This document shows, in pieces, positions 50,398-59,988 of a DNA stretch of 64,000 nucleotides; position 1 is the first letter of the stretch, and each line of letters opens with the position of its first letter. The translations under genes were made by a program, and so were the position numbers. Origin of the DNA: DASQFQ01 sp963805525 (lineage in GTDB: Bacteria > Actinomycetota > Thermoleophilia > Solirubrobacterales > Solirubrobacteraceae); contig CAWDUT010000006.1 in the NCBI GenBank assembly GCA_963805525.1, positions 434,001-498,000 on the forward strand. The letters are read 5' to 3'. Under the pieces are notes generated by a model. It was not told the origin of the DNA, did not search any database, and saw nothing but the letters and a program-made list of their open reading frames with translations.

Positions 50398-51809
50398 ACC
50401 TCGTCGGGGGCGAGTGGGTCGAGGCGGTGTCGGGCGGCACGATGGAGGTGCGCAATCCCGCGACGGGCGAGGCGATCGGGACGGTCCCGCGCGGTGACGA
50501 GGCCGACGTCGACCGCGCGGTGCGCGCCGCGCAGGCGGCGCTGCCGGAGTGGCGCGGGCGCACGCCCGCCGACCGCGCCGCGGTGCTGTTCGAGATCGCG
50601 GACCGGCTCGAGGGCGAGATCGAGCGGCTGGCGCGGATGGAGTCGCAGAACGTCGGGATGCCGCTCGCGCTCGCGCGCGAGGAGGTCGAGGCCGTGCCGG
50701 ACGAGCTGCGCTTCTTCGCCGGCGCCGCCCGCAGCCTCGAGGGCCGCGCCGGCGGCGAGTACGCGACCGGCTTCACCTCGTTCCTGGTCCGCGAGCCGGT
50801 CGGCGTCGTCGGCTCGATCGCGCCGTGGAACTACCCGCTCGGCATGGCGAGCTGGAAGCTCGGCCCCGCGCTCGCGACCGGCAACACGGTTGTGATCAAG
50901 CCGTCCGAGCAGACACCCTTGACGCTGCTGGCCTTTGCCGAGCTCGTCGCGGATGTCGTGCCGCCCGGCGTGCTCAACGTGATCACCGGCGACGGCGATC
51001 CGGTGGGCGCGGCGATCGCCCGCCATCCCGGCGTCGGCATGGTGTCGCTGACCGGGGACGTGGCGACGGGCGTGGAGGTCTCGCGCGCCGCGGCGGCGTC
51101 GCTGAAGCGCCTGCACCTCGAGCTCGGCGGCAAGGCGCCGGTCGTGGTGCTCGACGACGCCGACCCCGAGCAAGTGGCCGCGAGCGTGCGCGAGGCGGCG
51201 TTCATCAACTCGGGGCAGGACTGCATGGCCGCGTGCCGCATCCTCGCCGCGCCCGCCGCCTACGAGGCGGTGCTCGACGCCGTGCTGCGCGAGGTGGCGA
51301 CGCTGCGCGTCGGCGACCCGGCCGACGAGGCGGTCGAGATGGGCCCGGTCATCTCTCCCGAGCACCAGGCGCGCGTTCTCGGCTTCCTCGAGCGCGCGGC
51401 GGCCGGCGGCGCCGAGGTGCTGACCGGCGGCGGCGCCGGCCCGGGCCGCGGCAGCTTCGTCGAGCCGACCGTGCTGACGGGCGTCGCGCAGGACGCGGAG
51501 ATCGTCCAGCGCGAGGTGTTCGGCCCGGTCGTGACCGTGCAGCGGGTCGAGGACGACGCCCAGGCGCTCGAGTGGGCCAACGGCGTCGACTACGGCCTCG
51601 CCGCCTCGGTGTTCACGCGCGACACGGGCCGCGCGCTGCGCTTCGCGCGCGACCTGCGCTTCGGGACGGTCTGGGTCAACTGCCACAACGCGGGCGCCGT
51701 CGAGATGCCGCACGGCGGCTTCGGCCGCTCGGGCTATGGCAAGGACATGTCGGTCTACGCGGTCGAGGAGTACACGCAGATCAAGCACGTCATGGTGAGC
51801 CTGGACTAG
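50394..51809 (+). CDS. Aldehyde dehydrogenase (aminobutyraldehyde/betaine-aldehyde type)
   Basis: 471 residues from GTG 50394 (overlap with the ATPase stop). NAD site IAPWNYPLGMASWKLGPALA, catalytic Glu in HLELGGKAPV and catalytic Cys in NSGQDCMAACR. The D-C-M-A-A form of the active-site loop is shared with gamma-aminobutyraldehyde dehydrogenases such as PatD. It could oxidise the aldehyde made by the copper amine oxidase of the divergent operon. It is the last gene of the importer operon and overlaps the convergent ankyrin gene by 20 bases. Confidence 0.9.
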   Translation: MNLVGGEWVEAVSGGTMEVRNPATGEAIGTVPRGDEADVDRAVRAAQAALPEWRGRTPADRAAVLFEIADRLEGEIERLARMESQNVGMPLALAREEVEAVPDELRFFAGAARSLEGRAGGEYATGFTSFLVREPVGVVGSIAPWNYPLGMASWKLGPALATGNTVVIKPSEQTPLTLLAFAELVADVVPPGVLNVITGDGDPVGAAIARHPGVGMVSLTGDVATGVEVSRAAAASLKRLHLELGGKAPVVVLDDADPEQVAASVREAAFINSGQDCMAACRILAAPAAYEAVLDAVLREVATLRVGDPADEAVEMGPVISPEHQARVLGFLERAAAGGAEVLTGGGAGPGRGSFVEPTVLTGVAQDAEIVQREVFGPVVTVQRVEDDAQALEWANGVDYGLAASVFTRDTGRALRFARDLRFGTVWVNCHNAGAVEMPHGGFGRSGYGKDMSVYAVEEYTQIKHVMVSLD

Positions 51810-53895
51810 GCAGGTAGTAGACGCGGTCCTTGAGCGCGGGCCGCAGCTCGAAGCCGAGCCGGCGGTAGAACGGGATCGACTCGGGCGTGGGGCCGAGCAC
51901 GACGTGGGTGACGTCGAGCTGCAGCGCGCGGGCGAGCAGCGCGCGGCCGATGCCCTGCCGGCGGTGCTCGTCGAGCACCGCGAGCTCGAGCACGACCGCC
52001 GTCGTGCCGTGGACGAACGTGCTCGCGATCGCCACGGGCCGCCCGTCGCGCCGCGCCACGAACCGCTGCCGGGCCCCGACCGTTCCTTCGCCGAAGCCGA
52101 CCGCCTCGGCCACCGCGCGGAACTCCTCCGCGCTCGCCGGCTCGCCCTCGGCGTCGCCGAGCTCGAGCGCCGCGAGCGGGGCGCCCATCACCACCGCGGT
52201 CCGCTCCGGGCGGCAGCCGGCGGCGACGAGCCGGTCGTGCAGGTCGCTCTCCGCCGAGACGAGCCACTGCGCCCACGCGCCCGCCATCCACGCGACGACC
52301 TCCTCCACATCGCCGGCATCGGCGACGACGCCGTTCTCGCGGTTCGACTCCGCGCCGCTTCGCACCGCGAAGCCGTCGCCGACCGCGATCCGGTCGCCCG
52401 GCAGCGCCGCGAGGTACGCGGCGTGCGCCGCGTGCTCGAGCTCGGCGTAGTCCGGCAGCTCCGGCTCGGCGGCCTGCACCTCCAACCACTCGGCCAGCTC
52501 GGGGGCCGCGTCGTGGATCATGCCGGGCGCGATCTCGGCGCCCGCCTGCACCAGCCGCCAGGCGATCCGCCGGTGGCCGGTGCCGCCGCCCGCCACCGGC
52601 CCGGGGGAGTGGAACGAGCCGTGGGCGGTCCAGGCGAGCGGTGTGGCGCCGCCGTCGGCCTCGCGCGCCGGGTCCGCGCCGCGGGCGAGCAGCGCCGCGA
52701 CGACCTCGTCGTGGCCCCACCATGCCGCGTGGTGCAGGGGCGTGCCGCCGCGCTCGCCCGGGCGGTCGATCGGGACACCGAGGTCGAGCAGGACCTCGAC
52801 CGCCGCGCGCCGGCCCTCGGCCGCCGCTTGGTGCAGCGCCTCGGCGAACTCGGCCCGCACGCGCTCGGCGCGCTCCGGGTCCTTCGCCGCGAGTCGCAGC
52901 GCCGCGTCGCGGTCGCCCGCGAACGCGAGGCCGATCAGCGCGTCGACCGGCCCGACCTCGCGCCGCGCGCCGAGCTCGGCCAGCAGCTCGCAGACGTCGG
53001 GCCGGCCCATCCGCCACGCGAGCCCGTACGGCGTGCGCTCGTTCCGCGCGTCCCACGCGTTCACGTCGGCGCCGGCCTCGACCAGCATCCGCAGCACCTC
53101 CGGCGAACGCCCGCGATAGATCGCCCACAGCAGCGAGGGCGCGACCTCGCGGCCCGGATCGTGCTCGAGCAGCAGCCGCAGCATCGCGGGCTTCTCGGCG
53201 TCGAGGCAGTGCGCGAGCGCGTTGGTGCCCTCCACGCGCGCGCCCGCCGCGAGCAGGAGCCGCAGGCAGCTGTCGTCGCCGGTCTCGGTCGCGTGGTAGA
53301 CGGACTCGTCGTCGTTCGGGTTCGCGCCCGCCTCCAGCAGCAGCGCCGTCATGCGCGGCTCATGCGCGACGCCGGCGGCGCCGTAGAGCGCGCCCAGCGA
53401 GCCGAACTCGGGGTGCTCCCAGCTCGAGTCCGGGTCGGCGCCCGCCGCGAGCAGCAGCCGCGCGCACTCGACCAGCCCGTCGGTGCGCTCGCCGCCGAGG
53501 AACGCGGAGTGGCAGGGGTAGAGCAGCGGCAGCCAGTCGCGGGCGCCGCCGGGCCGCGTGGCGAGCCCGTGGTCGCGCGCCAGCGCGGCGCGCACCCGCT
53601 CCGCCTCGCCGAGCACGAGCGCGGCGTCGAGCCCCTCGCGCCCCAGCTCCGGGTCGAGCGCGAGCAGCGCCTCGGCGTGGTCGCGCCGGCCGTCGGCCGC
53701 CTCCAGGACGAGCTGCCGCGCGCGGTCCTCCCGCGCCACCGCCTCGGCCTCCACCCGCCGGACGAGCCGCGGCCAGCTCGCCTCGCCGAGCTCGCGCGCC
53801 ACCGCGAGCTGGGCGTCCGAGAGCTTGCCGCCCGACTCCTTCGCGCGCCGCTTCGCCTCGCGCCGGGCGCGGTCGAGATCGATCCGTCGTTGCAT
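51790..53895 (-). CDS. Ankyrin-repeat protein fused to a GNAT acetyltransferase
   Basis: 701 residues. A charged N-terminal helix (about 1-50) precedes eight to ten ankyrin repeats (about 125-450); clear examples are RTPYGLAWRMGRPDVCELLA and GGTPLHHAAWWGHDEVVAAL. The C-terminal ~200 residues contain a GNAT domain with the acetyl-CoA loop RRQGIGRALLARAL (R/Q-x-x-G-x-G/A) and the ending FYRRLGFELRP. Ankyrin repeats bind proteins, so the acetyltransferase may be directed to a specific partner. No signal peptide. Only one of several GNAT strands is well preserved in the middle section, so a second degenerate GNAT half is possible. Confidence 0.82.
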   Translation of the reverse strand: MQRRIDLDRARREAKRRAKESGGKLSDAQLAVARELGEASWPRLVRRVEAEAVAREDRARQLVLEAADGRRDHAEALLALDPELGREGLDAALVLGEAERVRAALARDHGLATRPGGARDWLPLLYPCHSAFLGGERTDGLVECARLLLAAGADPDSSWEHPEFGSLGALYGAAGVAHEPRMTALLLEAGANPNDDESVYHATETGDDSCLRLLLAAGARVEGTNALAHCLDAEKPAMLRLLLEHDPGREVAPSLLWAIYRGRSPEVLRMLVEAGADVNAWDARNERTPYGLAWRMGRPDVCELLAELGARREVGPVDALIGLAFAGDRDAALRLAAKDPERAERVRAEFAEALHQAAAEGRRAAVEVLLDLGVPIDRPGERGGTPLHHAAWWGHDEVVAALLARGADPAREADGGATPLAWTAHGSFHSPGPVAGGGTGHRRIAWRLVQAGAEIAPGMIHDAAPELAEWLEVQAAEPELPDYAELEHAAHAAYLAALPGDRIAVGDGFAVRSGAESNRENGVVADAGDVEEVVAWMAGAWAQWLVSAESDLHDRLVAAGCRPERTAVVMGAPLAALELGDAEGEPASAEEFRAVAEAVGFGEGTVGARQRFVARRDGRPVAIASTFVHGTTAVVLELAVLDEHRRQGIGRALLARALQLDVTHVVLGPTPESIPFYRRLGFELRPALKDRVYYLPSPGSP

Positions 53896-53921
53896 CGCCG
53901 ATCACCTCACGTGTCGCCCGC

Positions 53922-54004
53922 GGTCCGCGTGCCGGGCAGAGGTCGATCGGAACAGGACATTCCGTTCGCTCGTCGAGGTGGGCCTGAGGCCCTGCCCGCG
54001 GACC
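53922..54004. ncRNA. Candidate structured RNA in the 183-base gap 53896-54078
   Basis: Arms at 53922-53939 and 53992-54004 form a 13-pair stem: GGTCCGCG then GGCAG on the left (with a five-base bulge TGCCG) against CTGCCCGCGGACC on the right. Inside are two hairpins, CGGAA-CAGGACA-TTCCG (53948-53964) and GGGCC-TGA-GGCCC (53980-53992, sharing its last base with the outer arm). The result is a multi-branched fold of about 83 bases. It could be the leader of the ankyrin gene (minus strand) or a free small RNA; it does not match SRP RNA or a riboswitch I know. Orientation is undetermined. Confidence 0.35.
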
Positions 54005-54078
54005 AGGGTGCGCCCTCGTGCGCGTCAGGAAAGGTACCCGCGCGCCACGGACGCCGCAAGGCTCCCGATAATGGCGCC

Positions 54079-54383
54079 GTGCGCACCCTCCTGCTCGTGG
54101 TCCTCGCCACGCTCGCCGCCGCCCCGGCCGCCGGCGCCGGCACCTTCAAGCCGCCGCCGGCGCCCGCCTGATGCTGCACATCTCGACGCAGGACGGCTAC
54201 ATCCGCTTCCTGGCCAAGATGATGAACCAGACCAACAACGGCTACTCCGCGTTCGACCGCAACGGCCGCTCGCGCGGGCCTAAGGGCGGAGCGCCCGGCC
54301 CGTTCCGGCTCGAGCAATACCCGCGCTCGCGCAAGCTGATCCGGGCCGAGCTGCGCAAGCCGCGACACCGCGGGCGGCCCTGA
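54079..54383 (+). pseudogene. Broken small secreted-protein gene (frameshift)
   Basis: A GTG at 54079 opens a clean signal peptide (VRTLLLVVLATLAAAPAAGA) and stops at TGA 54169-54171 after 30 residues. An ATG overlapping that stop (54171) opens a second frame of 70 residues (starting MLHISTQDGYIRFLAKMMNQ) ending at 54383. Both frames use G or C at nearly every third codon position, as real genes here do, so they look like two parts of one gene separated by a shift near the GC-rich run at 54155-54170. Alternatives are two tiny coupled genes or a sequencing error. Function unknown. Confidence 0.5.
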
Positions 54384-55066
54384 TGCGGGTCGTGTTCGTG
54401 CACGGGGCGTGCGTGAAGGACGGCCCGTGGTGGTGGCACCCGACCGCCGAGCTGCTGGCCGAGCGCGGCGTCGCCAGCGAGGCGCCCCTCCTGCCCAGCT
54501 GCGGCGAGACGGGTGCGCGGGGAGCCGGGCTGGCCGAGGATGTCGCGTCGGTGCGGGACGTCCTGACCGCGAGCGACGAGCCGGCTGTCGTGGTGGCCCA
54601 CAGCTACGGCGGCATCGTCACCGCCGAGGCGGCGGCGGGCGTCGACGCCGTGCGCCACCTGCTGCTGATCTCGAGCTACCTGCCCGAGCTCGGGCAGAGC
54701 CTCTCCTCGTTCGGCGGGGAGGAGCCCGCTCCGTTCCTCGAGATCGATCCCGAGGGCGGCACGTTCACGGTCCGCGGGGAGTCGCTCGCCGAGACGTTCC
54801 TGCAGGACTGCGAGCCGGAGATCCAGCGGCAAGCGCTGGAGAAGACGGCCTGGCAGAGCCTGGCGGTGCTGGAGGCGCCGGTCCAGTCGGCGGCGTGGCA
54901 GTACGTGCCCTCGACGTACCTCGTCTGCGCGCAGGACCGCGGCACCCCGGCCGACCGCCAGCGCGAGTTCGCCGGTCGCGCGGGCAGCGTCGTGGAGCTC
55001 GACGCCGGCCACCATCCGTTCCTGTCGCGGCCCGTCGAGGTCCGCGACCTGATCCTCTCGCTCTAG
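54383..55066 (+). CDS. Alpha/beta hydrolase
   Basis: 227 residues, starting in the last base of the previous stop (TGATG). The core has VVFVHGACVKDGPWWWHP (oxyanion region), the nucleophile elbow VVVAHSYGGIVTAEA, a later Asp (CAQDRGTP) and the catalytic His in DAGHHPFLSRP. It resembles the cytoplasmic esterase/EstC-like group, of broad specificity. It has no signal peptide. Its end overlaps the convergent methyltransferase gene by 4 bases. Confidence 0.87.
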   Translation: MRVVFVHGACVKDGPWWWHPTAELLAERGVASEAPLLPSCGETGARGAGLAEDVASVRDVLTASDEPAVVVAHSYGGIVTAEAAAGVDAVRHLLLISSYLPELGQSLSSFGGEEPAPFLEIDPEGGTFTVRGESLAETFLQDCEPEIQRQALEKTAWQSLAVLEAPVQSAAWQYVPSTYLVCAQDRGTPADRQREFAGRAGSVVELDAGHHPFLSRPVEVRDLILSL

Positions 55067-55890
55067 GCGACGCGCGCGACGGCCAGCATCGCGACGAAGC
55101 GGCGCGTGCGCTGGTACTCGCTCGCGTCGCGCAGCCGCTCGAGCCCGCGGTCGCGGAACTCCTCCTGGGCCGCCTCCGGCAGCGACTCGACGTAGGCACG
55201 CGCGCCGCCGGAGCGGAACCAGTCCCACCACGCGTCGGCGCTCGGGTAGGTGCGATCGACGTGCGAGCGGTCGATCTTGATGTCGTCGAAGCCCGCGTTC
55301 TTGAGCGCCGCGTGCAGCCTGGGCGCCTCGGCCACGCGCCCGCTCCGGCGGCCGACCTCCGTGAGCAGCTCGGGCGGCGCCTGGCTCGCGAACTCGCCCA
55401 TCAGCTCGCCCTCCCAGTGCCACTCGTCGTCGGTCACGGGGTCCCACTGCGAGACGCCGATCGTGCCGGTCGGCCGCAGCACGCGCCGCATCTCCGCCAG
55501 CGCGGCGTCGGCGTCGGCGAACGCGCCGAGGCTGAACGCGCACAGCACGGCGTCGAAGTGCTCGTCGGGGAAGTCGAGCGCCGCCGCGTCCATCACCTCG
55601 GCCCGGACCCAGTCGAGCCCGGCCTCGGCGGCCGCCTCGCGCGTGCGCGCGACCATGCCCTCGGAGACGTCGATCCCGACCGCCTCGCCGGTCGGCCCGA
55701 CCCGGAGCGCGGCGGGCAGCAGCGCGCCGCCCGCGCCGCAGCCGACGTCGAGCACCCGGCCGCCGGGGCCGAGCAGCACCATCTGCGCCAGCCGCTCGCC
55801 GAACGGCGCGTGGTGCGAGAAGGCCGCGCGGTCGTAGGTCGGGGCGGCGCTCTCGTAGGCGCCCCTGAGGTGCGCTTGGACGTCCATCAC
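55063..55890 (-). CDS. SAM-dependent methyltransferase (class I)
   Basis: 275 residues. Motif I VLDVGCGAGGALLPAAL, motif II region AVGIDVSEGMVART, and the post-motif FDAVLCAFSLGAF followed by EMRRVLRPTGTIGVSQWDP match the UbiE/COQ5-like group. The substrate is not evident; quinone, sterol-like or small-molecule targets are all possible. It starts inside the stop of the phospholipase-D-like gene (ATGA), so the two are co-translated. Confidence 0.87.
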   Translation of the reverse strand: MMDVQAHLRGAYESAAPTYDRAAFSHHAPFGERLAQMVLLGPGGRVLDVGCGAGGALLPAALRVGPTGEAVGIDVSEGMVARTREAAAEAGLDWVRAEVMDAAALDFPDEHFDAVLCAFSLGAFADADAALAEMRRVLRPTGTIGVSQWDPVTDDEWHWEGELMGEFASQAPPELLTEVGRRSGRVAEAPRLHAALKNAGFDDIKIDRSHVDRTYPSADAWWDWFRSGGARAYVESLPEAAQEEFRDRGLERLRDASEYQRTRRFVAMLAVARVA

Positions 55891-56912
55891 GCCTGCACCC
55901 TAGGGAAGCGGGCGCGCACCTCGTCGATCCAGCCCGCCATCTGCTCGGCCAGCGCGGCATCGGCGATCTCGAGCACGTTCTCGGCGTTCGTCTCGCCCGA
56001 GCGCGAGAGGTTGAAGGAGCCGACGAACACGGTGTCGTCGGCGACCGTCATCTTCGCGTGCATGAAGTCGTGGATCGAGCCGGGCGCGTACGGGGTCGAG
56101 TCCTTGCCGGTGAAGACGGTCAGCGCCCGCCGCAGCAGCGGCGCCTTCCACTGAGAGCGCGGGTTGCCCTCCCACTGCTGGAAGACCTGGCGGATCTGGG
56201 TCGCGTCGCAGACGCCGGCGATGTCGAGCTTCCCCTCGGCGATCCGCTCGCACAGCGTGCCCAGGATCGGCCCGGCGGTCAGGACCGGCGTGGCGATCCG
56301 GACCCGGCGCTGCGCCGCGCCGATCCGCTTGGCGATCCGGTGCGAGAGCTCGGGTCCGCGCCCGGGGCAGAACCAGGGGCGCACGCCGGCGTTGTCCGGC
56401 GTGTCGAAGTTGCCGGAGTTGCCGACGTGGCGCTTCTCCCAGAGCTGGGTGAAGTTGCGCGCGTAGGCGGCTGCCAGCGCGGGCGAGTCGACCGCCACGA
56501 GCACGTTCTCCTCGCGCTCCCAGGAGTCGAGCGTCCAGTTCGTCGAGCCGGTCCACACCGCCGCGCCGTCGCGCACGACGTACTTGTGGTGCATGAGGTC
56601 CCGCCAGCCCGGGATCGCGGCGAGCGGCACGCCGAGCTGCTCGAGCAGCGTCGGCTCGGTCCGCGGCGGCGGCGGCTCGAACGGGCGCGGCTCTGGCTCC
56701 GGCGTGTCGTCGTTGAAGGCGATCCGCACCTGGACCCCGCGGTCGCGCGCCGCCCGCAGCGCGTCGCCGACCTGATCGCCGACCGGGCCGGGCAGCCGGA
56801 GGTCGTAAAGCGCCAGGTCCAGCGACTTCCGCGCCTCGCCCAGCCAGGCCACGAGATCGCCCGCCACCTCGTCGGCGCGTTGCCCTCCCTGCACAAGTGT
56901 CCGGACCCACAT
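55887..56912 (-). CDS. Phospholipase D-like (HKD) protein
   Basis: 341 residues with two HKD motifs: HHKYVVRDGAAVWTGSTN (about 117-134) and HAKMTVADDTVFVGSFN (about 293-309). In each the Lys and Ser/Asn positions are kept; the Asp of the motif is also present. This is the bacterial PLD-like nuclease/lipase fold. No signal peptide is visible. It could hydrolyse phosphodiesters of lipid or DNA. It diverges from the Rieske-sufBD operon, 59 bases away. Confidence 0.85.
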   Translation of the reverse strand: MWVRTLVQGGQRADEVAGDLVAWLGEARKSLDLALYDLRLPGPVGDQVGDALRAARDRGVQVRIAFNDDTPEPEPRPFEPPPPRTEPTLLEQLGVPLAAIPGWRDLMHHKYVVRDGAAVWTGSTNWTLDSWEREENVLVAVDSPALAAAYARNFTQLWEKRHVGNSGNFDTPDNAGVRPWFCPGRGPELSHRIAKRIGAAQRRVRIATPVLTAGPILGTLCERIAEGKLDIAGVCDATQIRQVFQQWEGNPRSQWKAPLLRRALTVFTGKDSTPYAPGSIHDFMHAKMTVADDTVFVGSFNLSRSGETNAENVLEIADAALAEQMAGWIDEVRARFPRVQA

Positions 56913-56940
56913 GGCTAGGGGTCGTACCCACTTCGGCCGC

Positions 56941-56960
56941 TAGACTGCAAGTCCGACTTG
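56941..56960 (+). promoter_or_regulatory. -10 box and palindrome before Rieske-sufBD
   Basis: TAGACT (56941-56946) fits a TAN3T -10 element, and two bases on a perfect 6-1-6 palindrome CAAGTC-C-GACTTG (56948-56960) sits at the expected transcription start, 11 bases before the proposed TTG start. A site here would let a dimeric regulator such as the Rrf2 protein at 38548 block transcription. The same palindrome was not found upstream of rrf2 itself. Confidence 0.45.
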
Positions 56961-56971
56961 AGCGGTACGAA

Positions 56972-57289
56972 TTGACCCCTGTCATCGACATCTGCCCCGT
57001 AGAGGAACTGCCGCCCGGCGACCATCGGGTCGTCGAGTGGGAGGACCTCGAGATCGGCGTCTTCAACTGCGCCGGTGAGCTGCTGGCCATCGAGGACCGC
57101 TGCTCGCACGATGACGGGTACCTCATCGAGGGTGAGGTCGATCAGGAGACTTGTACCGTGGAGTGCCCGCGGCACGGATCGGTCTTCGATCTGCGTACCG
57201 GAAAGCCGTTGAACTTGCCCGCGTACGTCCCCATCGACACCTTCCCGGTGTTGGTGGAGGACGGCGTGATCCGACTGGAGGTCGATTGA
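56972..57289 (+). CDS. SUF-associated Rieske-type ferredoxin
   Basis: 105 residues from TTG 56972; no ATG or GTG fits the conserved start VIDICPVEELPPGDHRVV. The Rieske 2Fe-2S ligands are C44-x-H46 (RCSHDDGYL) and C65-x2-H68 (CPRHGSVFD). It resembles the ferredoxins of ring-hydroxylating dioxygenases, and homologues sit in many actinobacterial suf operons. It may supply electrons for cluster assembly or test cluster loading. The sufB gene follows three bases later. Confidence 0.85.
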   Translation: MTPVIDICPVEELPPGDHRVVEWEDLEIGVFNCAGELLAIEDRCSHDDGYLIEGEVDQETCTVECPRHGSVFDLRTGKPLNLPAYVPIDTFPVLVEDGVIRLEVD

Positions 57290-57292
57290 CCC

Positions 57293-58721
<1,429 letters not shown>

Positions 58722-58729
<8 letters not shown>

Positions 58730-59969
58730 GATCGTCTTGCACGAGCCGGAGTGGCTTGCGGCGCGCCGAGAGCGCGCCGCTTCCTTGAGGGACGGGCTCG
58801 GGCTCCCGCAGTTCAAGGGCACCACGGGCTGGGAGTTCACGGACCTCGGCTCATTTGACCTGTCGCGCTTCGGGGCCGCCCCCGCGGACGCGGAACTGAA
58901 CGTTCCGGAGCTGCTGTTCGAGCTCGGCGAGGGTGTGTCGCTGACGCAGGTCGACGGCAACTCCGACGCCGGCTCGGTGGGTTCCGACGGCGTGATCGTG
59001 GAGGCGCTCGGCGTCGCCGCGGCGGAGCATCCTGAGCTGGTCGAGCCGTATCTCGGGACGATCGTCCCGGCCGACGACGTCTTCGTGGCCGCCAACGACG
59101 CGGGCTGGGCCTGCGGCGCGTTCGTGTACGTCCCGCGCGGCGTGCGCGTGGAGGGGCCGGTGTTGCTCAACGCCGTGTCTTCGGCCGCCGGGACCGCTCT
59201 GCAACGCCGCGTACTGGTGGTGCTGGAGGAGGGCGCCGAGGCCGAGGTGTGGGAGCAGTACCTCTCCGCGGACGCGGAGAGCGAGACGCTGTTCAACACC
59301 GTTGTCGAGCTCGTCGTCGGGCAGAACGCCAAGCTCCGCTACGTCTGCGGCCAGGACTTGAACGAGAAGTCGTGGATCTTCGGCGCCCAGCGCGCCGAGG
59401 TGCAGCGCGACGGCAAGCTCGACTGGGTCGCCGTCGGCTTCGGCTCCGCACGCGGCCGCGTGCGGATGGAGACGAAGCTCGCCGGCGAGGGCTCCGAGGC
59501 CAAGGTCACCGGCGCCTACGCGCCGCACAAGCGCCAGCACGTCGACTTCGACACCACGCAGGAGCACGCCGCGCCGAACACGGTCTCCGACCTCGCCTTC
59601 CGCGGCATCCTGAGCGACCGCTCGACGGCCGTCTGGCGCGGGATGATCAAGGTCGACCCGGGCGCGCAGCAGACCGACGCGTTCCAGGAGTGCCGCAACC
59701 TGCTGCTGTCGAAGCGAGCCCACGCGGACGCGATCCCGGGCCTCGAGATCCTCGCCAACGACGTGCGCTGCACACACGCGGCGGCGATCGCGCAGATCGA
59801 CAAGGAGCAGCTCTTCTACCTCCGCTCGCGCGGGTTGCCCGAGCCCCAGGCGCAGCGCCTGGTCATCGAGGGCTTCATGGCCGAGCTGGTCGAGCGCTTC
59901 GAGGAGGGCGAGACTCGCGAGATCCTCGCGGGCGCGCTCGAGCGCCGGCTCGCCTCCGTGCTCGACTAG
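58722..59969 (+). CDS. sufD: SufD, Fe-S scaffold subunit
   Basis: 415 residues from TTG 58722, overlapping the sufB end by 8 bases. The pattern of SufD is present: VFVAANDAGWACGAFVYVPR, HKRQHVDFDTTQEHAAPNTV with FRGILSDRSTAVWRGMIKV, and LRSRGLPEPQAQRLVIEGFM at the end. It pairs with SufB in the scaffold. The rare TTG start and overlap point to translational coupling that keeps SufB and SufD in balance. The decarboxylase gene begins 19 bases after. Confidence 0.95.
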
Positions 59970-59988
59970 TACGTCACGATCTGGGGCG

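Noticed and set aside
53922..54004. SRP (4.5S) RNA as identity of the structured gap
   Set aside because: The conserved GGAA tetraloop and asymmetric loop of helix 8 are not found; the internal loop order differs.
42113..56912. A recently acquired genomic island between the suf parts
   Set aside because: The block has the same GC-rich third positions and overlap style as its surroundings and shows no integrase, direct repeats at its ends or tRNA, so recent transfer is not supported; rearrangement remains possible.
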